Made by a program: the position numbers and the translations under genes. Below, piece after piece: positions 1-6,935 of a DNA stretch of 10,828 nt; position 1 is the first letter of the stretch; every line of letters starts with the position of its first letter. The notes beneath the pieces were generated by a model. The model saw nothing but the letters and a program-made list of their open reading frames with translations, had not been told where the DNA came from and made no database searches. Origin of the DNA: HyVt-337 sp964428895. GTDB taxonomy: Bacteria > Planctomycetota > Phycisphaerae > SM23-33. The DNA lies in contig CAYRZU010000091.1 of NCBI GenBank assembly GCA_964428895.1, forward strand, positions 1-10,828, read 5' to 3'.

Positions 1-92
1 TGCACGTCGCGGCGGTACTCGACCTGGCTGGAGCAGTGCTCCGTTCGCATCTGCTCCAGCCAGTCAGAGCCCTGTTTCAGCAGGTCCGCCAC
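1..92 (-). CDS. Probable phage head-completion / head-tail joining protein, N-terminal fragment
   Basis: Partial gene running off the left edge; 30 codons are visible. The frame opens with GTG at position 92 and reads MADLLKQGSDWLEQMRTEHC and onward to ...VEYRRDV. A GGAG ribosome binding site lies 9 nt upstream, inside the last codons of the preceding gene, whose TAA stop (96-98) ends 3 nt before this start. The helical, charged N-terminus and its place directly after the capsid decoration gene fit the small head-completion or head-tail joining proteins found there in lambda-like modules. With only 30 residues the function is inferred from position, not recognised from a motif. The short spacing suggests translational coupling to the decoration gene. 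Confidence 0.6.
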   Translation of the reverse strand, partial: MADLLKQGSDWLEQMRTEHCSSQVEYRRDV

Positions 93-95
93 GGA

Positions 96-437
96 TTACT
101 GCTCCAGGCGGACGCGGACGGTCGTGTCGTCATCGGTCGCCGCGGCGGCCACCTTGCCGAGGTACTTGTTGGCCCCGGACTCGTCGTCTTCCTTGGCCTC
201 GGTGTCTCCGGCGTCCCAGTAGACCTTCGCGCCGGCCGTGATGGCTTCACCGACACCGGCGGCCTTGGGAAAGTCGAAAACGCCTCGAACCGCCAGTGCG
301 CCAAGCGCGTCGGCGGCGATCGGCTGCTTTGCGACGCCGATAAGGTCGCCTTGTACGACTACGTCGCCTGCGGCCACCGCCGCAGAGGGCGTGTAGTCGA
401 TTGCATTGCCGTCATGGATGAATGTTGCTGTCGCCAT
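96..437 (-). CDS. DUF2190-type capsid decoration/stabilisation protein
   Basis: A 113-aa acidic, Ala/Gly/Val-rich protein starting MATATFIHDGNAIDYTPSAA. It shows the pattern of the DUF2190 family: a short N-terminal beta segment, then 'AVAAGDVVVQGDLIGVA', 'GVFDFPKA...GEAITAGAKVYWD' and a C-terminal beta strand 'TTVRVRLEQ'. DUF2190 proteins lie right after the major capsid gene in many siphoviruses and are thought to be head decoration or cement proteins; some are annotated misleadingly as RecA/RadA-like. Length is normal for the family. The ATG at 437 has AGGAG about 9 nt upstream. It follows the protease-capsid gene with a 57-nt gap and precedes the head-completion start by 3 nt, which supports a structural role on the mature capsid. 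Confidence 0.85.
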   Translation of the reverse strand: MATATFIHDGNAIDYTPSAAVAAGDVVVQGDLIGVAKQPIAADALGALAVRGVFDFPKAAGVGEAITAGAKVYWDAGDTEAKEDDESGANKYLGKVAAAATDDDTTVRVRLEQ

Positions 438-494
438 ATCTCAAATCTCCTGCTGTTTCGGGTTTGTCGATTGCTTGCTGAGGGGGGGCGCCTT

Positions 495-2483
495 TTACGC
501 CTCGCCCTTGGCCTTGATCCCGCCCTTGGGGTCCTGCAGGGCACAACCGAAATCGTGATAACCCCGCATCTGGACGCCCAGGACGTTGAAGTCCGCCTCG
601 GCGGTCTCGATGGTCGGGGACTCCTGGCCGTTGAGGAACGCCACCTCGATCACCGGCACATCCACCGGATCGGCCAGCAGATACCACGCCTTGTCGCTGT
701 TGCCGGTGTAGCTGCTGTTGGACAGGTAGCGGCTGACCTCGGCGTGGAACTTGCCCTGGTGCGGGTTGGCGATCGGGTACTTCGTGTCGGCCGTGGTGTC
801 GCGGATCTCCAGCGACTTGAACAGTTGAGTCCCGATCGCACTGAGCGCCGTGGGCGCGAGTATGACTGTCGGCATGATCCCGATCGGCTTGCCGTCGGAA
901 TCGACCTGGTCCATGAACTTGACCTCGGCCTTCGTCAGGCCGTCAATGCTCAGGGCCGTGTCGGCGCCGGTGACGTAGTTCTTGTTTGCCGTCTTGAAGA
1001 ATCCGCTGTTGCCCAGGAAGATCGTCCAGAACACATCGTTGATCTTCAGGCCCGAGCCTCGGCCGAGCTTGCGCGGCACAGTGGTGATCGCGCCCAGGTC
1101 ATCATTGATGATGTCCCGGCGGTCGATGCTGAGCATCAGGCCGTAGGTGTCGGCCTTGTTGGTGTAGGATTCCTCGCCCAGCGTCCCGTGCTTGAGTTCA
1201 CCGCCGGGAGCGACGATCTCGTACTGATCGGTTCCGATCAGCCGGTAGCTGGTGACGGTCTTGAAGTCCGACACGTTCCGCACCGCGCAGATGTTCCGCC
1301 AGGTCCTCTCGACGCTGAAGAAACCCTCCAGCAGGAACTTGTTGGCGACATTGGACAGGATGCCGCCGATATCGATGGTGCTGAAAGCCGCCTGCAGGTC
1401 CGGGCGGAACGCGAACCGCAGCACGGCCCGGCTGTCGCGGAAGTTCCTGCCTGTGTATCCATTGGCCCACGCCGCCTCGAGCAGCAGTTCCTGCAGGCCG
1501 ATCCCGCCTCGGAAGCGTTTCGTGGCGGCCTCCAGCGCCTGCTCCCCATGGGAGGCTGTGAGGTCATCGGCCCGAATCCCCCCGGTAATCAGGCACGCGG
1601 CTTCCAGGACCTGGCCCGTCACCCCTTCGTCGTCGCGGGCGTGAATCGCCGGCGCCTTCGGCCGCGAGGCGCGAAGGACCTCCAACTCGCACCGCGTGGC
1701 GTCCCATCCCTCTTCGATGGCCTTGGCCTCGATGTCGGCGTGCTCGCCGTCGCTACCACAAACTTTGTGGATCGCCGCGATCCGCTTGGTCTCGGCGGCA
1801 GCCTCGGCGCGCATCTGCGCCACGGGATCAGCGGGGGTGAGGGTTTCGGCGCCCTTGTCGCCGGCCGCTTCGACTTTGCCTTGCTCCTTCACCTCGGGGT
1901 CGGGCGCAGTCTTCGTGTCATCTTTGACTTTGGTCTTCATGGTATTCTCCTGGTTGCTCTCTGCGGCGACGCTGGCGGATGTGCCTTTGTCCGCCCCGCT
2001 GTCGACGAAACTGATTTCCTTGAGGACGGCCTTCCGCACCACGTGCATAGGCCCCGTAAACTCTTTGCCGTTGACCTCGACCCGGCCGCCGGCGGGCACA
2101 AACTCGGCCTCAACGACCTCCGCACCGATGCTCGCCTGCCACGGGAAGCCTTTGACGCCGCTCTTGGCGACATCCCGCGCCCAGGACGTTTCCCGCGATA
2201 TCAGGCCCTCGGCAACGAGTTGGCCCTGATCGACGGCGATACGCTGGGTGTGTCCCACGCCCTGGCGGCGCTCGTGATCCAGCCGGATCGGGAGGTTCTG
2301 GCTGGGGATATCCAGTCCGGCAAGGTCGACCACGACCGCGTGCGGGAACCCCGCGATTCGCATCGTCCCGCCCGTGTAGGCGACCATGCTGAATCGCGGC
2401 AGGTCGTCTTTTTCACCGCCAGCGGCCTCGATGGTGGGTGTGGCGGTCATTGTCACGTGCGTAAGCTGCTTTTTATCTGACAT
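495..2483 (-). CDS. Prohead protease / scaffold / major capsid protein fusion
   Basis: A single 662-aa open frame with three regions. Residues 1-170 resemble an HK97-type (S78) prohead protease: candidate catalytic His70 in 'LPIRLDHERR', candidate Ser118 in 'GFPWQASIGAEV', then 'VLKEISFVDSGAD'. Residues about 182-290 are a charged, Ala/Glu/Lys-rich scaffold or delta-like stretch. The rest is a major capsid protein of Mu gpT/HK97-like type, with 'LELLLEAAWANGY'-like helices, 'ILSNVANKFLLEGF' and the closing 'NVLGVQMRGYHDFGCALQDP'. The protease would mature the head and cut away the scaffold. I chose the ATG at 2483 because AAGGAG lies 8 nt upstream; the in-frame ATG at 2516 (11 residues longer) lacks a spaced ribosome binding site. 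It overlaps the portal gene by 11 nt. A strong internal start occurs at 1940. The exact protease and capsid family names are from memory of motifs. Confidence 0.9.
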   Translation of the reverse strand: MSDKKQLTHVTMTATPTIEAAGGEKDDLPRFSMVAYTGGTMRIAGFPHAVVVDLAGLDIPSQNLPIRLDHERRQGVGHTQRIAVDQGQLVAEGLISRETSWARDVAKSGVKGFPWQASIGAEVVEAEFVPAGGRVEVNGKEFTGPMHVVRKAVLKEISFVDSGADKGTSASVAAESNQENTMKTKVKDDTKTAPDPEVKEQGKVEAAGDKGAETLTPADPVAQMRAEAAAETKRIAAIHKVCGSDGEHADIEAKAIEEGWDATRCELEVLRASRPKAPAIHARDDEGVTGQVLEAACLITGGIRADDLTASHGEQALEAATKRFRGGIGLQELLLEAAWANGYTGRNFRDSRAVLRFAFRPDLQAAFSTIDIGGILSNVANKFLLEGFFSVERTWRNICAVRNVSDFKTVTSYRLIGTDQYEIVAPGGELKHGTLGEESYTNKADTYGLMLSIDRRDIINDDLGAITTVPRKLGRGSGLKINDVFWTIFLGNSGFFKTANKNYVTGADTALSIDGLTKAEVKFMDQVDSDGKPIGIMPTVILAPTALSAIGTQLFKSLEIRDTTADTKYPIANPHQGKFHAEVSRYLSNSSYTGNSDKAWYLLADPVDVPVIEVAFLNGQESPTIETAEADFNVLGVQMRGYHDFGCALQDPKGGIKAKGEA
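1938..1951 (-). promoter_or_regulatory. Internal in-frame ribosome binding site and ATG inside the protease-capsid gene
   Basis: An AGGAG (1947-1951) sits 6 nt before an in-frame ATG (A at 1940). It falls exactly at the boundary between the protease-like part and the charged scaffold-like part (residue 182 of the 662-aa product). Initiation here would give a separate protein of about 481 aa, scaffold plus major capsid, without the protease. Nested in-frame starts that give scaffold proteins are known in lambda (C/Nu3) and Mu (I/Z). The sequence shows the signal; its use is inferred. Confidence 0.6.
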
Positions 2484-3897
2484 CGCTGTTGCTCCTTGCT
2501 GTTTCGGCCTGTTCATCCCGCCGCGGCGCTGTCTCGGATTCCGTCAATCCCAGCTCTATCGAGAGCTGCTTTTCCTTGGCCCGCTGGCGGAGCTGCGTCT
2601 CCCAGTCCTTGCCCTGCTTGGCGTACTCGTCCGCCAATGTGGTCGTGTTGTTCTTTAGCCGCCGCTCCTGGGCGGTCGCCTCCTTGGCCGGGTCCACGTG
2701 CTCGGTACCGTCCCAGAACCACTGGTGCGGAATATTCCCAAGGCCGCGAAGGAAGGAAAACTCGCTCAGCAGCTCAGCCTCGCCCAGCCACGCCGAGAGG
2801 ATGCGGTCGCAGACCACCTCGTCCAGGTGGGACTGCTCGACGCGTATGCTCTTGAAGTACGTCTGGTGATCCAATCGCCCCGAGGCGTAATTGTGCCTGC
2901 TGGAATCGCCGGTGACGACGTTGATCGGCACCAGCAGGCAGCGGGCGATCTCGCCGAGAATCTCCCGCTTAAATTCGGCATAGGTCGTGCCCGGCTGCTC
3001 GGCCTTGATCTGCCCGAGCTTCCAGCCGTCCGGCAGCACGGTGGCCATGCGTTTTTCCAGTTCAACCACGTCCATGGGCTCGACAGCCGCAGCCTCACCC
3101 TGGGCCGGCGAGTCGGTGAACAGCACCGCCGCGAAATCGGCGGCAGTTTCCGCGGCGCCGAGGACTGCCAGCGTGTAGCGCCGAAGCTGGGCGAAAAGCG
3201 GAATCGCCGGCGTGATTTCCGGGACGCCCCGATGCTGGCCCGGCCGGTCGGTGCGGAACCAGTGGATCATCGCATCGGCCGGGATACGGTCGTACTCCAG
3301 GCCGGGCGACCACTGCAGGTCGCCGGGGTGCTTCTTGAGCACGTTGTACGCCACGGGGTTGCCGAACGGATCGAAGGCGATACCGTCGACCTCGTTAGCC
3401 ATCGGCATGAAGGCCTGCGGCGCAGCGACCTGTTCGGCCTCGACCAGGAGGAGGTCCAGCTTGATCTCGGCGCCCAACTTCGGGTTGCTGGTCAGGATGG
3501 CAAACGCCTCGCCGTCGGAGGCCTTCGCCATACGCATGGTTCGCAGTTTTTCGGCCAGGCCGACGGCTAAGGCCCACTGCGAGAAGGCCTGCTCGACAAT
3601 GCGGTTGGCTTCCGCGTCGTCGCTGAGGACCTGGAGGCGCGGTCCAGTGCCCACCATGTCGTTTGCGAGCGTCAGGACGACGCCCTTGGCGTAGGAGTTA
3701 TTGGCGACTTCGTACCGGCTGCGATTGCGGAGCGTCCGCCGGACGCTGGCGTTGGCGGCCGCGTCGGCCGACAGTCCATCGGCGTTCGCCCAGTGGCGGG
3801 CGTTCTCGACGTTGGTGACCGCCGCATCAAACCGGGCGCGGATCATCCGGGCCAGAGCCCGGGACTTGCGAGATTTGCGCTTACCGAAGGGCCACAT
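2473..3897 (-). CDS. Phage portal protein, lambda gpB-like
   Basis: A 474-aa protein of the lambda-type portal family (Phage_portal_2). It would form the dodecameric channel at the unique capsid vertex through which the terminase pumps DNA. Visible family features: a basic N-terminus, 'RSRYEVANNSYAKGVVLTLA', 'GTGPRLQV' near residue 86, 'SDGEAFAI', 'FDPFGNPVAYNVLKKHPGD', 'HWFRTDRPGQHRGVPEITPA', and the conserved C-terminal half with 'LPINVVTGDSSRHNYASGRL'-like sequence and 'HQTYFKSIRVEQSHLDEVVC'. The length matches the family. The ATG at 3895-3897 overlaps the TGA of the upstream gene (TGATG), implying coupled translation. The 3' end overlaps the protease-capsid start by 11 nt. The C-terminal tail from about residue 425 is Lys/Glu/Arg-rich and probably disordered. 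No truncation is seen. Confidence 0.95.
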   Translation of the reverse strand: MWPFGKRKSRKSRALARMIRARFDAAVTNVENARHWANADGLSADAAANASVRRTLRNRSRYEVANNSYAKGVVLTLANDMVGTGPRLQVLSDDAEANRIVEQAFSQWALAVGLAEKLRTMRMAKASDGEAFAILTSNPKLGAEIKLDLLLVEAEQVAAPQAFMPMANEVDGIAFDPFGNPVAYNVLKKHPGDLQWSPGLEYDRIPADAMIHWFRTDRPGQHRGVPEITPAIPLFAQLRRYTLAVLGAAETAADFAAVLFTDSPAQGEAAAVEPMDVVELEKRMATVLPDGWKLGQIKAEQPGTTYAEFKREILGEIARCLLVPINVVTGDSSRHNYASGRLDHQTYFKSIRVEQSHLDEVVCDRILSAWLGEAELLSEFSFLRGLGNIPHQWFWDGTEHVDPAKEATAQERRLKNNTTTLADEYAKQGKDWETQLRQRAKEKQLSIELGLTESETAPRRDEQAETARSNSDVR

Positions 3898-4094
3898 CAG
3901 GCTGTCCCTCCCGGCGAGATTTTCACCATACGCACGCCCAGCCCCGCGCCGGCCGCCGCCTTCTTGCTGGCGAGGTACTTGTCGGCGGCAATCTGATCGG
4001 AGAGCTTATGCTGCTCTACGCTGCCGGAGTCGCCGCTGGCCCTGGCCGGGCCTTCGGCGTTGGTCTTGATCGAGTTGTCGAGTGTGTCGGTCAC
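3897..4094 (-). CDS. Small protein in the gpW (head-tail connector) position, unknown function
   Basis: A small gene between the zinc ribbon gene and the portal. Two starts are possible. The ATG at 4127 gives 76 aa (MTAQGGPGAEPV...) but has only a GAGG 18 nt upstream. The GTG at 4094 gives 65 aa and has GGAG 8 nt upstream, so I annotate the GTG. The N-terminal half is low-complexity and polar. The C-terminal half 'KLSDQIAADKYLASKKAAA' followed by 'GLGVRMVKISPGGTA' looks conserved: an amphipathic helix and then a short beta strand. The stop overlaps the portal start as TGATG. Lambda gpW sits in this place and is of similar size, but I see no convincing gpW sequence match, so a structural or connector role is only inferred from position. 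Confidence 0.7.
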   Translation of the reverse strand: MTDTLDNSIKTNAEGPARASGDSGSVEQHKLSDQIAADKYLASKKAAAGAGLGVRMVKISPGGTA

Positions 4095-4203
4095 GGGCTC
4101 TGCTCCGGGTCCACCTTGGGCGGTCATAGTGCTTATTGCCGCAGAGCCTCAGAACTTCACATCCAATCGAGCAAGAAATGAAAATCGTGCCAGATATGGT
4201 ATG

Positions 4204-4383
4204 TCAGACGATTTTTTCGCGTGTCGTGATCGCCCGATCGCAGTTTCGGCACCTTTTTCGGCGAATGATCCCATCGTTGCGCCGCCGCGTGTAGACGGTA
4301 TAGAAGTGACCGCAGCCGCAGCGACGGCAGACCAGACCCACGTGCGGCGTCGTGGACGGCTTGGGTGTCGCGGTCTGGTTCAT
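4204..4383 (-). CDS. Small zinc ribbon protein (NrdR-like Cys4 ribbon), unknown role
   Basis: A 59-aa protein starting MNQTATPKPSTTPHVG. It contains a four-cysteine zinc ribbon: C19-R-R-C22, a 22-residue basic/aromatic stretch with 'GHFYTVYTRRR', then C45-R-N-C48, and it ends 'RAITTREKIV'. The ribbon and the 'RRKRCRNC..AITTRE' ending resemble the N-terminal zinc ribbon of the repressor NrdR ('RRRREC..C..RFTTYE'), but there is no ATP-cone domain, so it is not NrdR itself. A GGAG ribosome binding site lies 9 nt before the ATG, within the end of the terminase gene, and only 2 nt separate the terminase stop from this ATG. DNA binding is plausible. A role in packaging or in host gene control cannot be told from the sequence. 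A longer upstream extension of the frame lies inside terminase and is not used. Confidence 0.8.
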   Translation of the reverse strand: MNQTATPKPSTTPHVGLVCRRCGCGHFYTVYTRRRNDGIIRRKRCRNCDRAITTREKIV

Positions 4384-4385
4384 GG

Positions 4386-6647
4386 TCAGCGGCTCCGCTG
4401 CAGTTCCGATAGTTTGATGCGCCGCCGAGGCCTGGACGGCCCGCCCGATACACCCGGCAGGGAAGCGCCCTGGATGGACGCAGCGACGGCGCAGCCGACC
4501 ACGCAGTCCAGCCAGTGGTTGTCCGGCCCGCCGGCGCGGAGCTTCCATTCGTCCACGACGCGGCCCCGCGCCTCGGTCCTTACGCGATACTCGGCGGTGA
4601 CGTGCTCGGCCAGGAGTTGATGGTCGGCGGGCTTGCGGCCGAACAGCGACAGGCAACCGGGATCGCCCATGGACACGGCCAGGCGGGCGTGGATGAAGCT
4701 TTTCCAGTAGTTGGTGTCGATCAGGACGTGGCGGACCTGGCGGCGCCCCTGGATGTTGGGGATGCGCCAGTGGTGGCCCACCCGTTCGCCGCGCTTACGT
4801 TTGTACTCGCTGAAAGGCACGCTGGAGGCCCCTACGTAGCGCCCATGGCTGGGCATCACGACCGCCGAGTGGGCGCTTTGCCGGCAGAACTGGTAGACCA
4901 CGTCTGTGGACTGGCCCCAGTTGGCGTCTATCAGGCATCGCTCGATACGCATCTCCGCGCCGTCGTCCCGGCGCCAGCGGCGGGACAGGTAATCGGCGGT
5001 GAGTTTTTCGAGGCCCGAATAGATCGAGCCTTCCAGGCCCGCCCCCGGCGCGGCCCGTCCGAGCGTCTTCTGCACGTCCCGCAACGTGAAGAACGCCCTG
5101 TGCTGATCGGGATACGCGCCGTAATCAACCACGTAGCCTGTGAAATCATCCTCCCACGCGACCACGGTGTGGAACAGGGCCTTGCCCTGCACGTCGATGA
5201 ACATCGTCAGGTGGCTGGCGCCCAAGGGAACCATGCCTTGCTGATGGCCGTTGACCTTTGCTGCGACCTGCTCAGCGGTGACCTGGTCGGCATCGCCCTC
5301 ATCCTCGGGCAGCGGTTCGTTTTGATACTCGGCCCAGAAGGCTCGCTCATCCTGCAACTTGAGGTTCATCGCATGCTGGATGGCGGACAATTCGTCGGTG
5401 TTGTGCCGTTCCGGCCAGGCTATGACCGCACCGGCGTCCATATCCTCGCGGTGCTGGCCATAGAACTCGGTGGCCTCGCGGCCGTCGCCATCGTTGCGAA
5501 AACTGTCGGCGCGGATCTGTGCGTACCGCTCCCAGAGTTTTTCGTTGGCCGGGAACGAGTAGATCAATTTCGTCCGCTGGCCTTGCCAAGGCGGATGTTT
5601 GTCCCGGTCGAGGATCTGGTCGGCCATGTCGCCGGGTCGGATCACCGTGCATGGCATGATCCCCGATATCTTTTGACCAGGCCCGGCGAGGTTGAGTATC
5701 GCGCCGTTGAGCGTCTCCATCCTCGTGCGGACCTGCTGGTCGCTGCGCGCCGACTCGTCGGTCTGCGGGTCGTCGAGCACCACGAGCGACGGGCGCGCCG
5801 CTCGGCCGTCGGCGCGCTTGAATTTCATGCCGCGAATACGGCTCTCGATACCGGCCACGCGAATGATCGCACCCGAAGCCTTTGAATCCGGGATGGTCGG
5901 CAGGACGATCTCGTCGGCGGTCCAGACAATCCGCGTGTGCCTGCCGTTGCACAACTGCCCCTTGGCGCGGTTGTGGATGCGTTCCAGGGCGTGGATCGGG
6001 TAGACCGCCTCGGGGTAGTCCTCCAGCAGACGCTCGTTGGTCTCGAATTCGACCTTGATGCTCTCGAGCATGCCGCGGGCGTGCCCGGCGTCCGAGCCGA
6101 TCAGGCAGACAAAATCCCTCGCGCCGGTCAGCATCGCCCAGATGCATGCCGTCTCGGCCAGCGATGTCTTTCCGCTGCCGCGCGGCATCGCCATGGCGAA
6201 CAGCCCGCCGCGCAGAACGGCCTGCTCGATCTTGGCAATCACCTTCAGGTGGTCGTCCGACCAGGGCAGGCTGAACGTCTGGGGGAAATACGCCTCGCAG
6301 AAGAGACGAAAATCCGTTTCGGCGAGGGCCTTCCGGTCCGGGTCGACCACCTCGGGGATGTCGCCGATGTCCCGCCCGATGGCTGATAGCTCGGCGTTGC
6401 GGGCGCGTGCGGCTTCCTTCATCGCCTCGTAGTCAGTCGGCTCCCTGGCCGGCGCGGGGTTATGGCGCAGCCACGCCAGCCAGGCGGCGTAGCGGAACAG
6501 GTCGACGTGCTTCTCGTCGCCGACGCGGTATCCGGCCCGATTGCGGTGGCGGCGCAATTGCCGCTCGCTGATCACCTCGCCCAGGGGCGTGGAGTTCAGC
6601 ATCCGCGTCAGCGTCGACGGGCGAAGTTGTCGCGGGTCAATCGCCAC
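4386..6647 (-). CDS. Terminase large subunit, GpA-like, with N-terminal HTH-like extension
   Basis: A 753-aa DNA-packaging motor. The ATPase part has Walker A 'PRGSGKTS' (K160) and Walker B 'LVVLDD' (288-293). The nuclease part shows the RNase-H-like acidic positions expected in the GpA family: D475 in 'TMFIDVQGKA', D574 in 'CLIDANWG', and 'DNHWLDC' (D709-C715) near the end. It would cut concatemeric DNA and pump it through the portal. The start is GTG at 6647, with GGGAG about 7 nt upstream, and the gene overlaps the preceding small gene by 11 nt. Residues 8-60 precede the usual ATPase and look like a helix-turn-helix domain ending 'VDLFRYAAWLAWL'. This closely resembles the C-terminal part of the upstream 66-aa protein. 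The length is somewhat above typical GpA proteins because of this extension. Confidence 0.95.
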   Translation of the reverse strand: MAIDPRQLRPSTLTRMLNSTPLGEVISERQLRRHRNRAGYRVGDEKHVDLFRYAAWLAWLRHNPAPAREPTDYEAMKEAARARNAELSAIGRDIGDIPEVVDPDRKALAETDFRLFCEAYFPQTFSLPWSDDHLKVIAKIEQAVLRGGLFAMAMPRGSGKTSLAETACIWAMLTGARDFVCLIGSDAGHARGMLESIKVEFETNERLLEDYPEAVYPIHALERIHNRAKGQLCNGRHTRIVWTADEIVLPTIPDSKASGAIIRVAGIESRIRGMKFKRADGRAARPSLVVLDDPQTDESARSDQQVRTRMETLNGAILNLAGPGQKISGIMPCTVIRPGDMADQILDRDKHPPWQGQRTKLIYSFPANEKLWERYAQIRADSFRNDGDGREATEFYGQHREDMDAGAVIAWPERHNTDELSAIQHAMNLKLQDERAFWAEYQNEPLPEDEGDADQVTAEQVAAKVNGHQQGMVPLGASHLTMFIDVQGKALFHTVVAWEDDFTGYVVDYGAYPDQHRAFFTLRDVQKTLGRAAPGAGLEGSIYSGLEKLTADYLSRRWRRDDGAEMRIERCLIDANWGQSTDVVYQFCRQSAHSAVVMPSHGRYVGASSVPFSEYKRKRGERVGHHWRIPNIQGRRQVRHVLIDTNYWKSFIHARLAVSMGDPGCLSLFGRKPADHQLLAEHVTAEYRVRTEARGRVVDEWKLRAGGPDNHWLDCVVGCAVAASIQGASLPGVSGGPSRPRRRIKLSELQRSR

Positions 6648-6837
6648 CGGCCATCTCCCTCACCAGCCAGGCGGCGTAGTGCACCAGGTTGATCGTCCCG
6701 TTGGTGTTGACGGGCGCGCCGGCGTCGATGTCGGTGCGTAGCATATCCTCGGTGATCCGCCGACCGCCGGCTGCCGACAGCACCTTGGCGGCCTGGGCCA
6801 CCGTCAGCGCCGTGATACTGGGCGTTTTATCGCTCAT
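6637..6837 (-). CDS. Small terminase-like (gpNu1-type) helix-turn-helix protein
   Basis: A 66-aa protein starting MSDKTPSITALTVAQAAKVL. The layout 'TVAQAAKVL...ITEDMLRTDIDAGAPVNTNG' then 'INLVHYAAWLVREM' follows a winged-helix pattern like the N-terminal DNA-binding domain of lambda gpNu1: a helix-turn-helix, a 'GxPV' turn, a wing, and a helix ending in a 'Y/W' segment. It directly precedes the large terminase and overlaps it by 11 nt, the usual terS-terL arrangement. It lacks the C-terminal coiled or assembly region of full gpNu1, so it may be a minimal small terminase or a partner of the terminase N-terminal domain. The ATG has GGAGG 8 nt upstream. It is the first gene of the leftward head operon after the strand switch, so the promoter probably lies in 6838-7034. 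Assignment rests on fold pattern and position. Confidence 0.7.
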   Translation of the reverse strand: MSDKTPSITALTVAQAAKVLSAAGGRRITEDMLRTDIDAGAPVNTNGTINLVHYAAWLVREMAGGD

Positions 6838-6849
6838 CGGCCTGTCCTC

Positions 6850-6864
6850 CCGCCCACCGGGCGG
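6850..6864 (-). promoter_or_regulatory. GC-rich hairpin abutting the ribosome binding site of the terS-like gene
   Basis: A perfect 6-bp stem (CCGCCC / GGGCGG) with a 3-nt loop. In the minus-strand transcript its 3' arm runs straight into the GGGAGGA ribosome binding site of the 66-aa gene. It could hold back translation of the packaging operon or be bound by a regulator. A plain G+C-rich coincidence is also possible. Confidence 0.35.
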
Positions 6865-6877
6865 TTAATTCCAGAGG

Positions 6878-6935
6878 GAATCTTCGCCGCATGCTCTAAG
6901 CTGCTATATGTTCGACAGTTACGGGCGAAAGATTC
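6878..6935. repeat. Imperfect inverted repeat pair, candidate operator
   Basis: The left arm GAATCTTCGCC (6878-6888) and right arm GGCGAAAGATTC (6924-6935) are inverse complements with one inserted base. They are separated by 35 bp that includes the AT-rich CTATATG (6904-6910). The position, between two divergent transcription units, suits an operator or a looped regulatory site. It may also form an RNA stem in either transcript. Confidence 0.4.

Noticed and set aside
481..494. A run of seven G (482-488) after the capsid stop as a possible terminator
   Set aside because: No hairpin with a T-run in the transcribed (minus) direction, and the decoration gene follows at once with its own ribosome binding site.
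36..2480. An 814-codon open frame on the plus strand opposite the protease-capsid gene
   Set aside because: It is antisense to a clearly recognisable capsid gene. Its translation is Arg/Gly/Val/Asp-rich without domains, as expected for the complement of GC-rich coding DNA.
2698..3570. A 290-codon plus-strand frame opposite the portal gene
   Set aside because: Shadow of the portal frame; no ribosome binding site or family pattern.
4384..4656. N-terminal extension of the zinc ribbon frame upstream of its ATG at 4383
   Set aside because: It lies inside the terminase gene and has an Arg/Pro/Gly-rich out-of-frame composition. The ATG at 4383 has a well-placed GGAG.
4515..5885. A 456-codon plus-strand frame opposite the large terminase
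   Set aside because: Shadow of the terminase gene. The terminase frame has Walker motifs and nuclease residues; this one has none.
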